NCBI GenBank assembly: GCA_038321615.1
Contig: JBBQFC010000037.1
Span: 1 to 32,122, forward strand
Reading direction: 5' to 3'
DNA from: JBBQFC01 sp038321615
GTDB taxonomy: Bacteria > Bacteroidota > Bacteroidia > Flavobacteriales_D > Cryomorphaceae
Length of the DNA: 32,122 nt
Below are positions 22,874 through 30,639 of this stretch, piece by piece. Both the position numbers and the translations under genes were made by a program. The notes under the pieces are model-generated. The model saw only the letters and a program-made list of their open reading frames with translations. It made no database searches and was not told where the DNA came from. Position 1 is the first letter of the stretch. Each line of letters opens with the position of its first letter.

Positions 22874-24619
22874 TCAAATTTCGGTACCTCTCCATGGCGT
22901 TTGCAAGTATGGGAAGGCGCTCTTGAACGTGGTATCATTCTGCTCTACACCCGTGGAGTATTGCAATACGTTGATCAATTGATTGGTCACGGGGCTGGCA
23001 TTAGGGTCAGCAGCGTTGTAATCGTCGTACCACAATCCGATAGCGGCAAGTACTACTCCGCTTACAGCTTGTAATTCGATACGGGTTACGTCATCTTCCA
23101 GTCGGCGACCATTCGGGAATCCATCCATATTTGGGATAAACTGTAGATCAGAATTTCCGGCATAGAGCGGGTCTGTAAGTCCAAGCACAGCGGCCTGAAT
23201 CAAGCCAAGTGAGCTGAAATCAGCAGAACTTCGGTCCGTTGGAGGCACCGCCATATTGAGGCGAAGCATATCTCCACCATTTGGAAGGAAGTTGTTGATG
23301 AATGGCTTACCTGCAGCAAGCGGATCACCGTCTTTGCCTGTGGCCAATTGGTAGGGACGCGCATTTGGCACACCTGTATTGAAAATAGGCCAAAGATCGA
23401 CCGATCGCGGAGAAGCTGCTGCTGGAAGCAACAGGTCTTCGAATGGACCACCATCTTCAAAAACAGTTCCCGCAAGGGCAGGAGAGTTTTTAAGGATGAA
23501 AAGACCATCGGCGCCATTGCTAAAGTCAAATGCTCCGAGCGAGTTGGTTTGTACACGAAGTGCAGCAAATGCAGGCACAGCGCTTGCAAAGTTGTCTTCG
23601 TCCATATACAAAGCCAATTCCGGGTTGTAGAAGTAATTACCAAATTGAGCAATCACGCCTAAATCTTGGTAAGGCGTTAAAGCATTCCAGTAATCTTTGT
23701 CGCCAATCGGCACCAATACTTCGTTGGTAAGTGGCATACCCAAGCGCGATACTTGTACCCATTCGCCAGATTCCGTGGAGCCTGGACCGTCGGTATTGAG
23801 TGTCTTAGTAGCTTGTCGACTTGCAGAAGCCCACACACCGATCACGTAATTGCCATCGAGAATGTTTTCAGCCATTTCTACACCTTGTCCATCTTTCTGA
23901 AGCGACGAAATGTCGATCTTTAAAACAATTGAGTGGGTGTTGTAGCGAGCCAATCCATCGCGCACAATGTTGCCATTGTTTTGACGGGGAGAATCTCCTA
24001 AGTCGAAGATACCACCCAAATCCACGAAGAAAGGATCATCAGAAGGGCCGCAGTAAACGGTTTCGCCCGATGTAGCTGTGGTAATCGCCGAAGCGATCAA
24101 GGCATTGTAATCGGCGGCTCCCAAACCGGCCGCTCCCTCAATACTTCGGGGGCCAATGTTTGGCGGGGGAACAATTCCGCCTTCTTTCACTACCGTAAAA
24201 GTCGACCCACCATCGGTGCTTTTCGACATCGTGTAGGTAGTTTTAAGGTTTTCCTGACCCAGGCGAATATTGAAAAACGTATTAGGGGCTTGGTTTTCCT
24301 TAAAAAATTCAAACCGGTAAACGATTTCATCGCCGGGTATAGTCACATCATTGTCAATGTGAATTTCGTACCGCACATTTTGACCAAACGAATAATAGTT
24401 TGGGCCGCCATACGGCAGTTCGGCAGGAATGTAATTGGCAATGATGGTAATGGTGTTGGGGTCGTCCGGACTTCGGAACGCATAGAGGTCAGTGTTGTCT
24501 GCGAGCGGATCGTAGGCAATCAGCGGAGCCTCTCTGTGGCTTGATGCGATGCTACTCAAACCTATACAAGTACAGGTTGAGAAAAGCACCGCCTTCGCTA
24601 AGAGGGTAACTCTTTTCAT
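22874..24619 (-). CDS. DUF4331 protein, stand-alone form
   Basis: The 581-residue exported protein has a signal peptide (AVLFSTCTCIGLSSIA) followed at once by SSHREAPLIAYDPLADNTDL, the family's conserved mature start. It is highly similar to the N-terminal half of the next gene over its whole length, for example FYNPELALYMDEDNFASAVP and GGDMLRLNMAVP. It ends PYLQTPWRGTEI, exactly where the paralogue continues. So this pair is a tandem duplication and only one copy has a T9SS tail. This copy would stay periplasmic unless exported otherwise. It is the first gene of the unit; a small palindrome lies in its 5' region (24648-24662). Confidence 0.85.
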   Translation of the reverse strand: MKRVTLLAKAVLFSTCTCIGLSSIASSHREAPLIAYDPLADNTDLYAFRSPDDPNTITIIANYIPAELPYGGPNYYSFGQNVRYEIHIDNDVTIPGDEIVYRFEFFKENQAPNTFFNIRLGQENLKTTYTMSKSTDGGSTFTVVKEGGIVPPPNIGPRSIEGAAGLGAADYNALIASAITTATSGETVYCGPSDDPFFVDLGGIFDLGDSPRQNNGNIVRDGLARYNTHSIVLKIDISSLQKDGQGVEMAENILDGNYVIGVWASASRQATKTLNTDGPGSTESGEWVQVSRLGMPLTNEVLVPIGDKDYWNALTPYQDLGVIAQFGNYFYNPELALYMDEDNFASAVPAFAALRVQTNSLGAFDFSNGADGLFILKNSPALAGTVFEDGGPFEDLLLPAAASPRSVDLWPIFNTGVPNARPYQLATGKDGDPLAAGKPFINNFLPNGGDMLRLNMAVPPTDRSSADFSSLGLIQAAVLGLTDPLYAGNSDLQFIPNMDGFPNGRRLEDDVTRIELQAVSGVVLAAIGLWYDDYNAADPNASPVTNQLINVLQYSTGVEQNDTTFKSAFPYLQTPWRGTEI

Positions 24620-24647
24620 ATATTTGGTTATTTGGTGATTAAGACGC

Positions 24648-24662
24648 GACCTACGCTAGGTC
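24648..24662. promoter_or_regulatory. Palindrome upstream of the DUF4331 unit
   Basis: GACCTA-CGC-TAGGTC is a six-base inverted repeat with a three-base spacer, 29-43 bases upstream of the DUF4331 ATG at 24619. It could be an operator or a short 5' UTR hairpin. No matching second copy was found elsewhere in the window. Confidence 0.35.
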
Positions 24663-25216
24663 ACTATAATGCCTACGTATCAAATACCAATTCGGATTTC
24701 TTAGTCGGGTAAAAAAAGCGTATTATCGATCAAATAGCTGTTTGAACGGAAAAATTCCGTCTTACGCTCATATCCGCGTTCACCAAGAAGTGGTGCCACA
24801 TTCGATGGTTTTATGCCGGCAACTCCCATCAACTCACTGCAACCGATGGCAATCACAACATATGTTATCTGAGTAGGCAAATGCTTGTTTAAAGCAGAAC
24901 CCTTCGATCGATTGCTCCGCTAAAATCTGGTTGTACATTTCGCCAAAGGGAGCACGGGTTGGATGAAGAATATTGAATAGATCGCAGTCTTCGCACCCGC
25001 GTTGGACATAGATGCAGCTCCCTGCCGAAGAAGCGTTTCGCTCATTTGTCCGGAGTTGGGCACGATCGGTTCGCAACGTTAATACGATGTTTGACACCAT
25101 TGCCAGGACTTCCGAAATTTAAACAAGAGTAACGCAGACCAGTGACAAAACCCGCTGCATCCCATTCGATATTTTATACGATTCTGCTACTTTTGGGAAT
25201 GACAACAACCCACTTC
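24663..25216. other. Largely gene-free stretch upstream of the DUF4331 unit
   Basis: Apart from the doubtful Cys-rich frame at 24834-25100, I see no gene, hairpin terminator or clear TAnnTTTG promoter here. Minus-strand sequence near 24680-24740 should hold the promoter of the DUF4331 unit. The right end leads into the AT-rich cassette-like region. Confidence 0.35.
24834..25100 (-). CDS. Possible Cys-rich small protein, 88 residues
   Basis: The frame starts at ATG 25100 and ends at 24834. The product has six Cys in its second half, in GSCIYVQRGCEDCDLFN and EGFCFKQAFAYSDNICCDCH, spaced as if for metal binding or disulfides, with no signal peptide. I recognise no family. It lies alone between the DUF4331 unit and the cassette-like genes, so the Cys pattern is the only argument that it is real. 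Confidence 0.3.
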   Translation of the reverse strand: MVSNIVLTLRTDRAQLRTNERNASSAGSCIYVQRGCEDCDLFNILHPTRAPFGEMYNQILAEQSIEGFCFKQAFAYSDNICCDCHRLQ

Positions 25217-25277
25217 GCACATAAGGGATATATACGCTATAAGAGGAGTGGGAGTGGCGTATATGTGGATGTTGTGC
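25217..25277 (+). repeat. attC-like hairpin element E
   Basis: Inner arms ATATATACGC (25228-25237) and GCGTATAT (25257-25264) enclose a G-rich loop. Outer arms GCACA (25217-25221) and TGTGC (25273-25277) are set apart from them by unpaired bases. This gives the two-box, bulged stem of an integron attC site. It is the plus-strand counterpart of the element at 804-853. It ends GATGTTGTGC, right where the lipoprotein gene at 25269 begins, so that gene's start codon may come from the element. Confidence 0.55.
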
Positions 25278-25793
25278 ACAAGTAAAAAAAAATCAAATCC
25301 GAGAATTATAAATAAAGCATTTTTAACAATACTAACTACAATTTTACTATTCTGTAGTTGCCAATCAACAGATAAGAATTCGATTTTAGAGAAAAACAAA
25401 GAAGTGGTTTTAGAGTATCACAAAGTATGGAATGAAGGTAAATTTGAAAATTTAAATGAAATACTAACTTCAGACTTTGTTTGTCATTATTTAACAAGTG
25501 AAGAATGGACAGGTATTGAAGATGCTAAAAAAGCAATTTCGGACTGGAGAACACTTTTTCCAGATTGGAACGAAGAGATAGTTGATATAATTCAAGAAAA
25601 AGATAAAGTCGTAACTCGTTATAAAGCGACAGCAACTCATACGAGAACTTACGAAGGAATTGACTCGACAGGAGCTAAAATTGAAATATACGAAGTTTCT
25701 ATTTATCGTATAAGTAATGGTAAAATAGCTGAACAATGGTGCTTTCCTGATGACCCAAGTATAAAAACACAAATTCTCAATTTTAAGAAATAA
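25269..25793 (+). CDS. SnoaL-like lipoprotein
   Basis: Encodes about 174 residues. The true start is unclear because the in-frame ATGs (25248, 25263, 25269) lie inside hairpin element E; 25269 is the last one and is used here. A lipoprotein signal follows (NKAFLTILTTILLFCSC, lipobox FCSC). The mature domain is a SnoaL-like / NTF2-fold cone: VLEYHKVWNEGKFENLNEIL, FVCHYLTSEEWTG, ISDWRTLFPDWNEEIVDII, KVVTRYKATATHT, IYRISNGKIAEQW. Such domains include polyketide cyclases and many binding proteins of unknown ligand. AT-rich, with attC-like elements on both sides, as in a gene cassette. Confidence 0.75.
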   Translation: MLCTSKKKSNPRIINKAFLTILTTILLFCSCQSTDKNSILEKNKEVVLEYHKVWNEGKFENLNEILTSDFVCHYLTSEEWTGIEDAKKAISDWRTLFPDWNEEIVDIIQEKDKVVTRYKATATHTRTYEGIDSTGAKIEIYEVSIYRISNGKIAEQWCFPDDPSIKTQILNFKK

Positions 25794-25816
25794 CAGAAAT
25801 ACCTGTGCACAAAAAT

Positions 25817-25925
25817 GTATATAAAAAATAGGCGAAATAGTAGTAAATTCAAGGCTTTTGGCTCATATCGAACTTTGTGCTTAACCGAAAGTTTAGTGCC
25901 TCGAGATCGCCTACTTTTCATATAC
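25817..25925 (+). repeat. Long attC-like inverted repeat, element D
   Basis: Arms GTATATAAAAAATAGGCGA (25817-25835) and TCGCCTACTTTTCATATAC (25907-25925) pair over 19 positions with two mismatches. The mismatches are A:C on this strand but G:T wobbles on the other, so the bottom strand folds better, as is required of attC sites. The 71-base interior holds a smaller stem near CTTAACCGAAAGTTTAG. It starts 24 bases after the SnoaL stop and is followed by CTAACCGTTG and the next gene. The CTAACCGTTG ending recurs in element C and, nearly, in A (AGACCGTTG). Confidence 0.6.
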
Positions 25926-25949
25926 TAACCGTTGAAGAAAATCATACAG

Positions 25950-26480
25950 ATGAACAGATTAATTATGATTAGCATGCTGATATTCCTCGGTAGCTGTGCC
26001 GCGTCAAAAAAGAAAGAGATGGTCAATAATGAAATGATTCTAAGAATTCATACATCAAGGATGGAAAAAGACTGGTATGAATTGAAAGGAGATGTGACAC
26101 AGGCCAATTTTACCAAGGAATTTCAAAAAATTAATTGGTTCAAAGATTATTGGACAGAAACAAACAAAGAAACGTTCAATTTCCATTCAATTGAAGTATT
26201 TAATAAGGAGAATATGACATATTTTGGAATCTCTGTCTGTCCAAACACCACAGAGACCTTTCAATATTTTCTATGCTTCGGAAACCATTCAGAGCCAAAT
26301 GACTCAATTGTTACCCGCATGGTTAAATTGTATGGAACTGGTTCTGATAATCCGAAAAAAGTTATTGCTTTTATTAATCTTTACTTTCTACGTGATTTAA
26401 CCCAATTCGAGAATGAATTGAATAAAATAGACTTCTTCGAAGAAATTGAAGATGTCTATTGGAATATAGAATGTAAATAG
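25950..26480 (+). CDS. Small lipoprotein of unknown function
   Basis: Encodes 176 residues from ATG 25950; an in-frame TTG at 25932 is possible. The lipoprotein signal is MNRLIMISMLIFLGSCAASK, lipobox LGSC with Cys16. The mature part is charged and alternates beta and helix: ILRIHTSRMEKDWYELKGDV, NWFKDYWTETNKETFNFHSI, a middle FGISVCPNTTETFQYFLCFG with two Cys, and a C-terminal FINLYFLRDLTQFENELNKI. No family recognised. It lies between elements D and C in the same orientation, AT-rich. Confidence 0.65.
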   Translation: MNRLIMISMLIFLGSCAASKKKEMVNNEMILRIHTSRMEKDWYELKGDVTQANFTKEFQKINWFKDYWTETNKETFNFHSIEVFNKENMTYFGISVCPNTTETFQYFLCFGNHSEPNDSIVTRMVKLYGTGSDNPKKVIAFINLYFLRDLTQFENELNKIDFFEEIEDVYWNIECK

Positions 26481-26482
26481 AC

Positions 26483-26544
26483 GTACCACAACAAAATCTA
26501 TTCTGCATGGCCTACGGGGCAGGCACAATACCTAACCGTTGTAC
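26483..26544 (+). repeat. attC-like element C
   Basis: The outer arms are GTACCACAAC (26483-26492) and GTTGTAC (26538-26544). The middle holds GGCCTACGGGGCAGGC, a GC-rich hairpin-like loop similar to the CCCTGSGGG loops of A and B. It begins two bases after the stop of the upstream gene and ends CTAACCGTTGTAC, 11 bases before the next ATG. Confidence 0.5.
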
Positions 26545-26555
26545 TTCACGCAAAA

Positions 26556-26738
26556 ATGAAACGATTAGACGAAATGGTAAAGTTGAGTTCAAGGACTGCT
26601 TTAAAAGTTGGTCATTCTGTGTTTTGCCCTCTTATTCTTCTCTCACCTGTCGTCATGGATTTCTACCATCGCATTAAAAATAAGGTTTTGATAGTGGTCA
26701 GCTTGATCACCCCGATCGTACTTTCTATGGTTTTGTGA
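26556..26738 (+). CDS. Possible small membrane protein, 60 residues
   Basis: The frame starts at ATG 26556, 11 bases after element C, and ends at TGA 26736-26738. It has a hydrophobic stretch in the middle (FCPLILLSPVVM) and a strong one at the end (KVLIVVSLITPIVLSMVL), which suggests a tail-anchored or two-helix protein. No family is recognised. Its place directly after the element is what a cassette gene would show. Confidence 0.4.
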   Translation: MKRLDEMVKLSSRTALKVGHSVFCPLILLSPVVMDFYHRIKNKVLIVVSLITPIVLSMVL

Positions 26739-26783
26739 TTGGTGAAGTTGCTGTAAGTTGTATCTCTTCATAGACGAGTAAAT

Positions 26784-26807
26784 GGCTTTTTTTTTAAAAA
26801 AAAAGCC
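26784..26807. repeat. Perfect 24-base palindrome GGC-T9-A9-GCC
   Basis: Nine T are followed by nine A between GGC and GCC, a perfect palindrome without a loop. An A/T tract of this form is strongly bent or rigid DNA. Because there is no loop and no U-run after the stem, it is not a normal terminator. It lies between the small membrane-protein frame and the broken glycosyltransferase. Confidence 0.6.
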
Positions 26808-26879
26808 GAATTCCGCGGTATTTGCTCCTGGTTTATTTACGTATCGTAAGAGCTTAGCAAAATAGAAACCTATGTTGCG

Positions 26880-28160
26880 ATGGGCAAATGGAGTGAAACT
26901 ATTTTCACCGCGCTAATGGGGTTAATTCTTTTGGGGATTCTTTTCTTCTCCTTGGATCTGCACTCTTGTATTCTTCAGCTTTACTTCTTGTCTCCAGATT
27001 CACACGAGTATTAAGACGCTGCAAAGATGCTTTATAACGCCGGCACACCGCATCCTACAAGGCCTCTTGGTTTCGCATCAATTTTGAAGTTTCCTTATTT
27101 GCTATTTCCGCTTATCCAAACACCAAATATCGTAGCGATAATGCTCATCGTTAATGTAATAGCATGGCTGGGCGCGATAATGGTGTTGCACAAAAGTGTT
27201 TCCCACTTTTATAGTAGGAAATGTTCATTGCTCATTACCAGCTTATTCATGATCTCCATAGGCAGTATGAGTATGGTGTTCAACTTGCTCACCGAAACAG
27301 TAACGGCCTTGCTCTTAATGCTCGGCACCAGAAGCTTATTAAATTACGATCGCACGGGGGATCTTCGACAGCTCGTTCAGGCGGTGGCTATTCTAAATTG
27401 TGCGCCCCTTATACGTCCTGGTTTTTTCTACTTTGGAATTCTCACGGGGCTCGTCATCACCGTATATCTCATTGACCGCAAGAAAATTAGATATTTATTC
27501 CATCCGATTTTTATTACATCTGTAATGCTCTTGGTGATCGAAATGGTAAGCATGCACAATAATTACGGGCGTTTCACCCCTTCTTTTATTGGCCCCATTA
27601 CTTGGGAATATTACCTCGGGGCACAAGCGGAAGCCTGTTCTAAAAACAGCATAGCGCAAATGGAACGCAATGAGCGAAAAGAATACTTTGCTAAACTAAA
27701 TTGGAAAGAAAAGTCCGATGCAGCTTCCGCAGACGTTCGAAATCAACTATTCAACCATACCAGCTGCGTATTCAAAAACTATATCTCGAACCTCGTACAG
27801 AATTCCACATCTGCTAGTCCTACGCCAGAAGAAGTTGGGCTCACGATGAATGGCGGCCCCAGCCGAGCCATCGTTACTTCCTTTAGTTTGATTTCCCGCC
27901 TTCAGAATATCTTATTCGTCCTGTTGGCTCTTGCTGGAGCAGTTTTGCAAATAGCATTCTTTCGAAAGACGCATGCCCCAGGTTCGATTTTAATCGGACT
28001 TCTTATTTGGTACGTTATTCTAACATCAGAAATTTCAAGCTTACAGGGCGACCGATTTCACGTATTGCTTTACCCCGTTATATGCCTGTACTTCTTTTGG
28101 ATGTTAAAACAGTGGAGAGAACGAAAAAAAAACAGCGTTCAACTTGATCGAAGTGTATAA
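26880..28160 (+). pseudogene. GT39-like membrane glycosyltransferase broken by an in-frame TAA
   Basis: The frame from ATG 26880 (MGKWSETIFTALMGLILLGI) runs 44 codons to PDSHEY, then TAA (27012-27014), then continues in the same frame as DAAKMLYNAGTPHPTRPLGF to TAA at 28160. In ArnT/PMT-type GT39 enzymes the first loop typically reads PD(S/T)xEYxxAAxxL...PxxRPPGYP, so the stop falls inside a conserved loop, and a single TTA-to-TAA change would explain it. The remainder has about nine hydrophobic segments (LIVNVIAWLGAIMV, ITSLFMISIGSMSMVF, ILFVLLALAGAVLQIAF) and a long periplasmic part. It would transfer a sugar from a polyprenyl-phosphate donor. A start at ATG 27027 would drop the first helix and the catalytic loop acid. 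Confidence 0.7.
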
Positions 28161-28172
28161 GGAGTCTTCCAA

Positions 28173-28763
28173 CTAAATCGATTTCCACAACCACAAGCAA
28201 GCCACGCTTCGATGGGGTCGCCAAATTTCAGCGCGAGCCACAAGCTCAACGTCCAGCGCTTTTTCTCCATCAAAAAAATTTTGGTACATGGCTTTTCGAA
28301 TACCCAAATCGCCGATGGGAAAGACATCTTCGCGCAGGAGGGTAAACATTAAAAACATTTGAGCCGTCCAGACTCCCACGCCTTTTATGGCGGTAAGCGC
28401 GCGTATTACTTCTTCATCGGCTAGCTCGTGCAGGTTCGCGAATAGCTCAGGGTTTTGGGCGAAAGCTTCCGCTACGGCAAATAAATAGGACGTTTTTTGC
28501 CCAGAGAGCCCAGCCCTCCGAAATTCCGAAGCTGGAGTGGAAAGAATGTTTGACGTGGTGATGTCAAAGTTCAGAGCCTGCTTAACCCTGCTAAATATCG
28601 TAGCCGCAGCCTTAACGGAAAGCTGCTGCGATACGAGTGCATCCACCAATGCTTCCAAGTAAGCAGTTGGAGCAGGCAGTTTTGGTAAATTCTCCAATCT
28701 CATTACAGGAATGAACAGTGGATCGGCTCGCTCTAAGTGCAGACTTGCAGCTTTTATGTCCAT
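28173..28763 (-). CDS. AlkA-type DNA-3-methyladenine glycosylase (HhH-GPD)
   Basis: A 196-residue base-excision repair enzyme that removes alkylated bases from DNA. The helix-hairpin-helix is LTAIKGVGVWTAQMFLMF (123-140) and the catalytic Asp is 152 in FPIGDLGIRKAM. YLEALVDALVSQQLSVKAA (35-53) is the usual start of the HhH-GPD fold. It lacks the N-terminal domain of E. coli AlkA, as in the MAG2/AfAlkA-like short forms. The gene is convergent with the glycosyltransferase (12 bases apart) and divergent from the glucan phosphorylase. Confidence 0.88.
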   Translation of the reverse strand: MDIKAASLHLERADPLFIPVMRLENLPKLPAPTAYLEALVDALVSQQLSVKAAATIFSRVKQALNFDITTSNILSTPASEFRRAGLSGQKTSYLFAVAEAFAQNPELFANLHELADEEVIRALTAIKGVGVWTAQMFLMFTLLREDVFPIGDLGIRKAMYQNFFDGEKALDVELVARAEIWRPHRSVACLWLWKSI

Positions 28764-28910
28764 GAGTTCCTAATGCTTTGGATAATGAAGATTATTTGCC
28801 AAAATGCTGTGGATTTGAAACTGAAATTATGCTCCGTTTGTGACGGCAGAGAAAGTGTCAATCGAACGCTTATCTTTGCCCGCGGAAAAAACAGCTTAAA
28901 GCAAACACTC

Positions 28911-30530
28911 ATGCCAAACTCTCAACCAAAAGTAGCCTATTTCTGCATGGAATATGGACTCGATGATGCTTTCAAAGCCTACGCAGGCGGTCTCGGTATT
29001 CTAGCCGGCGATTACATGAAGGGCGCAAAAGACCACAACTTCCCGATTGTAGGTATCGGCATTAAATGGAAACAGGGCTACACAGATCAATATATCGGAG
29101 CGGACGGTGTGCCTTACGATAGCTATAAAAATCAACAGCATCCATTCCTGGAAGATACGGGTGTGGTCGTAACAGTAAGCATTCGTCGTCGCGATGTGAA
29201 AATTAAAGTGTGGAAATGCACCGCATTTGGCTCTGCGCCACTTTACCTGCTTGACACAGACGTGCCGGGCAACGAAGACGGATGGATTACCGGTCAACTT
29301 TACGGTTGGTTTGGCGAAGAGCGTATAGCCCAAGAAATGGTTCTTGGAATCGGTGGCGTGCGTGCCCTTCGCGCACTAAATATTCCCGTCGACGTGTACC
29401 ACTTCAACGAAGGCCACGCATTATTTGCTGGTTTTGAACTCATCCGCGAGAAAACGTCGGCTGGTATGCCCTTTGAAAAAGCGAAAGCCGACAGCCGACA
29501 GGAAATAGTGTTTACAACCCATACGCCCGTAGTCCAAGGCAATGAGTCGCACCCTATCGACCGATTGCTCTATATGGGAGCCGACTTGGGAATGGGCGCA
29601 AAAGAGCTTGAAGTAATGGGGGGCTCGCCATTTAATATGACGGTGGCTGCCTTGCGCTTATCGCGAAAAGCTAACGCTGTAGCAGCACTACACGGCGAAA
29701 CTGCCAACAAGATGTGGGAGCATGTCACCGGTCGGTCGGAAATAGTCCCCATCACAAATGCTATTCACAAGCCCACTTGGGTTGATCCGGCCATGACTGC
29801 TGCCGCCGAAGGCAAAGGCGACATTTGGAAAGCACACCAGGCGAATAAACGCAAGCTGATCGAGTTTGTGAAAGAGCGAACGGGAGCGCAGCTCAAAGAA
29901 GATGTGCTGACCATTGGCTTTTCGCGCAGGGCAGTGCCTTACAAACGGGCCAATCTGCTTTTCCGCGATCCTTCGGTAATTGACCCATTGCTGAAGGAAG
30001 GTAAACTTCAAATTGTCTATTCCGGTAAGGCGCACCCACTCGATGATATGGGCAAGCAGCTGATCATGGAAATTGTAGGATTCAGCAAGAAATACCCCAA
30101 TGCGGTAGTGTATATTCCAAATTACGACATGGCGACCGGCGCAGCCCTAACCCGCGGTGCCGATGTATGGCTTAATAACCCACGCCGACCAATGGAAGCA
30201 AGCGGAACATCAGGAATGAAGGCCGCTATAAACGGGGTGCTCAATTGCAGCATACTCGATGGTTGGTGGCCCGAAGCGTGCAACCACGGCGTGAATGGTT
30301 GGCAATTTGGCGACGGATTTGAAAGCCAAAGTGAAGCTAAACATGATAAGCACGACGGCGATGCGCTTTATAAAGTAATGCTCGGGGAAGTGATTCCCAC
30401 CTATTATGAAAATCACAAAAAATGGTTGGCGATGATGAAGCAAAGCATTCTGGACTGTAAGGACGAATTCGCAGTAAAGCGCATGCTGGAAGAGTACTAC
30501 GCAAAACTATACCATTCGGCCAAAAGCTAA
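28911..30530 (+). CDS. glgP: Alpha-glucan (glycogen) phosphorylase, short form
   Basis: A GT35 enzyme releasing glucose-1-phosphate from glycogen-like glucans in the cytoplasm. ATG 28911 gives 539 residues and begins where the family core does (KVAYFCMEYGLDDAFKAYAG). A longer upstream frame lacks homology. Marks: AGGLGILAGDYMKGAKD (25-41), NEGHALFA, FTTHTPVVQGNESHP, GFSRRAVPYKRANLLF, the phosphate/PLP loop EASGTSGMKAAING with the PLP lysine at K437, and ILDGWWPEA. It belongs to the alpha-glucan phosphorylase subfamily, far shorter than the 800-residue E. coli type. A TATCTTTG box lies at 28871-28878 without a good -33 partner. Confidence 0.9.
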   Translation: MPNSQPKVAYFCMEYGLDDAFKAYAGGLGILAGDYMKGAKDHNFPIVGIGIKWKQGYTDQYIGADGVPYDSYKNQQHPFLEDTGVVVTVSIRRRDVKIKVWKCTAFGSAPLYLLDTDVPGNEDGWITGQLYGWFGEERIAQEMVLGIGGVRALRALNIPVDVYHFNEGHALFAGFELIREKTSAGMPFEKAKADSRQEIVFTTHTPVVQGNESHPIDRLLYMGADLGMGAKELEVMGGSPFNMTVAALRLSRKANAVAALHGETANKMWEHVTGRSEIVPITNAIHKPTWVDPAMTAAAEGKGDIWKAHQANKRKLIEFVKERTGAQLKEDVLTIGFSRRAVPYKRANLLFRDPSVIDPLLKEGKLQIVYSGKAHPLDDMGKQLIMEIVGFSKKYPNAVVYIPNYDMATGAALTRGADVWLNNPRRPMEASGTSGMKAAINGVLNCSILDGWWPEACNHGVNGWQFGDGFESQSEAKHDKHDGDALYKVMLGEVIPTYYENHKKWLAMMKQSILDCKDEFAVKRMLEEYYAKLYHSAKS

Positions 30531-30639
30531 TCGGATTCGACCTCACCCAAAGTTGGTAAATACAGATAGCGCAGCAGCAATCTTTCGGAAATGTGGAGTC
30601 TATAAGGCAGACCACACCAATAAACCAAACACTGAACTA

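Noticed and set aside
354..26544. CRISPR array
   Set aside because: The repeated hairpins are far apart, differ in sequence and flank genes; there are no equal spacers and no cas genes.
26784..26807. T9A9 palindrome as an intrinsic terminator
   Set aside because: It has no loop and no U-run after a GC-rich stem.
16817..28160. TAA read as a sense codon (recoding) in the two interrupted genes
   Set aside because: TAA is the ordinary stop of several intact genes here (for example hisIE), so nonsense mutation or sequence error is simpler.
28737..28910. 58-codon N-terminal extension of the glucan phosphorylase
   Set aside because: It overlaps the AlkA start region, has no homology, and the family core begins right after ATG 28911.
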